Shown piece after piece: positions 39,033 to 39,452 of a stretch of 39,452 nt of DNA. Within the stretch, counting starts at the first letter, position 1; each line of letters opens with the position of its first letter. The stretch covers positions 1 through 39,452 of the IMG/VR virus record IMGVR_UViG_3300035698_002849, one strand, 5' to 3'. Position numbers and translations under genes: made by a program. This stretch comes from a virus. The notes below the pieces were generated by a model. It saw only the letters and a program-made list of their open reading frames with translations. It did not search any database and had not been told where the DNA came from.

Positions 39033-39452
39033 TTATGATTGTCTATTATAAATTGCTCTAACATTTTTAGCATACTGTGGGACACTAGTACCAATAACAT
39101 CCTTAGCTTGAGAGTTTTTCCCAACCGCACCTGGTCCAGCAAACCAAGCCACCGCAACATTTTCAACAGATCCGTACTTATTAAAGTATTGATTTATTTT
39201 AAATTGAGCGACCTTGTCCTGGATGTCTGGGCTGTTTAGAAACTCTTTTTTTGTAACAGAACGTCCTAGCGCTGCCTTACTCCATGATGGTATATTATTA
39301 CCCATTATCTGGTATTTTCCATATGCTCTATCACCGGAGCTTGTTGTTGGTCCTTTAGCGCTATAATTTCCGCCACTTTCAAATTGTCCTATTGCTTGAC
39401 TTATTTTTGTAGCTTCATTTGTGTCGCCACCAACCCCGTTAAAATCTGTCCC
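39033..39452 (-). CDS. LysM / lytic transglycosylase virion protein, C-terminal part
   Basis: This is the continuation of the gene starting at 1834. Bases 39326-39452 duplicate 1-127 and are in the same frame. It encodes the transglycosylase-like end: AIGQFESGGNYSAKGPTTSS, GDRAYGKYQIMGNNIPSWSK, QDKVAQFKINQYFNKYGSVE, and NVAVAWFAGPGAVGK. The E of FESGGNY and the following GKYQIM fit the soluble transglycosylase pattern. The stop is at 39033, just before the ejection-protein start. Confidence 0.85.
   Translation of the reverse strand, partial: GTDFNGVGGDTNEATKISQAIGQFESGGNYSAKGPTTSSGDRAYGKYQIMGNNIPSWSKAALGRSVTKKEFLNSPDIQDKVAQFKINQYFNKYGSVENVAVAWFAGPGAVGKNSQAKDVIGTSVPQYAKNVRAIYNRQS
39326..39452. 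repeat. Terminal direct repeat, right copy
   Basis: These bases are identical to 1-127. When one copy is removed the ends join without frameshift inside the LysM/transglycosylase gene. Confidence 0.95.

Noticed and set aside
39029-39166. N-terminal extension of the ejection protein
   Set aside because: It would overlap the transglycosylase C-terminus. The first 46 residues look non-coding, and the ATG at 39028 gives the normal spacing.
39326-39452. Native direct terminal repeats
   Set aside because: The length equals a common assembly k-mer and a gene runs through it, so an assembly overlap of a circular map is simpler.
1-39452. Integrase, excisionase, CRISPR array or tRNA gene
   Set aside because: I looked for their motifs and found none. 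The operator palindrome alone does not prove lysogeny.

Overview
This window is one complete, circular, A+T-rich tailed-bacteriophage genome. Its last 127 bases (39326-39452) repeat the first 127 exactly, so the unit is 39,325 bp. The arbitrary cut falls inside one gene, a LysM/lytic-transglycosylase protein whose two parts lie at the two window ends. All genes I accept are on the minus strand, so transcription runs from high to low coordinates. The virion set is TerL, portal, scaffold, an HK97-type capsid protein, a head-tail adaptor, a beta-propeller nozzle candidate, internal/ejection proteins and fibres, with no tape measure, tail tube or sheath. That points to a short-tailed (podovirus-like) virion. 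I see no integrase, recognisable repressor or tRNA. The host cannot be named. Promoters are classical sigma70 type, TGA is a stop, and most start codons follow AT-rich leaders without a Shine-Dalgarno.

Layout in transcription order. (1) 35.3-32.5 kb, promoter P1: small membrane protein, coiled-coil protein, ERF annealing protein, PD-(D/E)XK nuclease, SSB. (2) 32.4-29.9 kb, P2: replisome organiser containing an iteron-like candidate origin, zinc-ribbon protein, RlpA-like protein, HNH-like protein, RusA resolvase. (3) 29.9-29.0 kb, P3: acidic zinc-ribbon protein and NinB-like protein. (4) 28.9-21.5 kb, P4: KGG-like protein, small membrane protein, GroES, a zinc-motif protein, GroEL, an anchored Ig-like protein, a DnaQ-like exonuclease, a ParB-like protein, a C5-cytosine methyltransferase and several tiny zinc ribbons, ending at the small terminase subunit. 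(5) 21.2-16.5 kb: zincin-like protein, TerL, portal, capsid-staple-like protein. (6) From promoter P5 at 16.4 kb: scaffold, capsid protein, beta-helix and decoration-like proteins, a long fibre/adhesin cassette, a holin-like XhlA relative, nozzle, adaptor. (7) Across the junction to 35.4 kb: LysM-transglycosylase, ejection protein, papain-like peptidase, holin, and the only strong intrinsic terminator I find.

The most striking features are as follows. Four early promoters (P1-P4) all carry the same 12-bp palindrome (GCRAC-NN-GTYGC) between -35 and -10, which looks like a phage-wide operator, while late promoter P5 lacks it. The phage carries its own GroES-GroEL pair with a zinc-motif protein between them. 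The large ejection-protein candidate may end in an ADP-ribosyltransferase-like domain and is followed by a papain-like peptidase with a complete visible catalytic set. Several intergenic stretches, including one close to the small terminase gene and one near the zincin/TerL genes, can fold into substantial RNA or DNA structures. At least ten proteins carry zinc-ribbon-like cysteine pairs.
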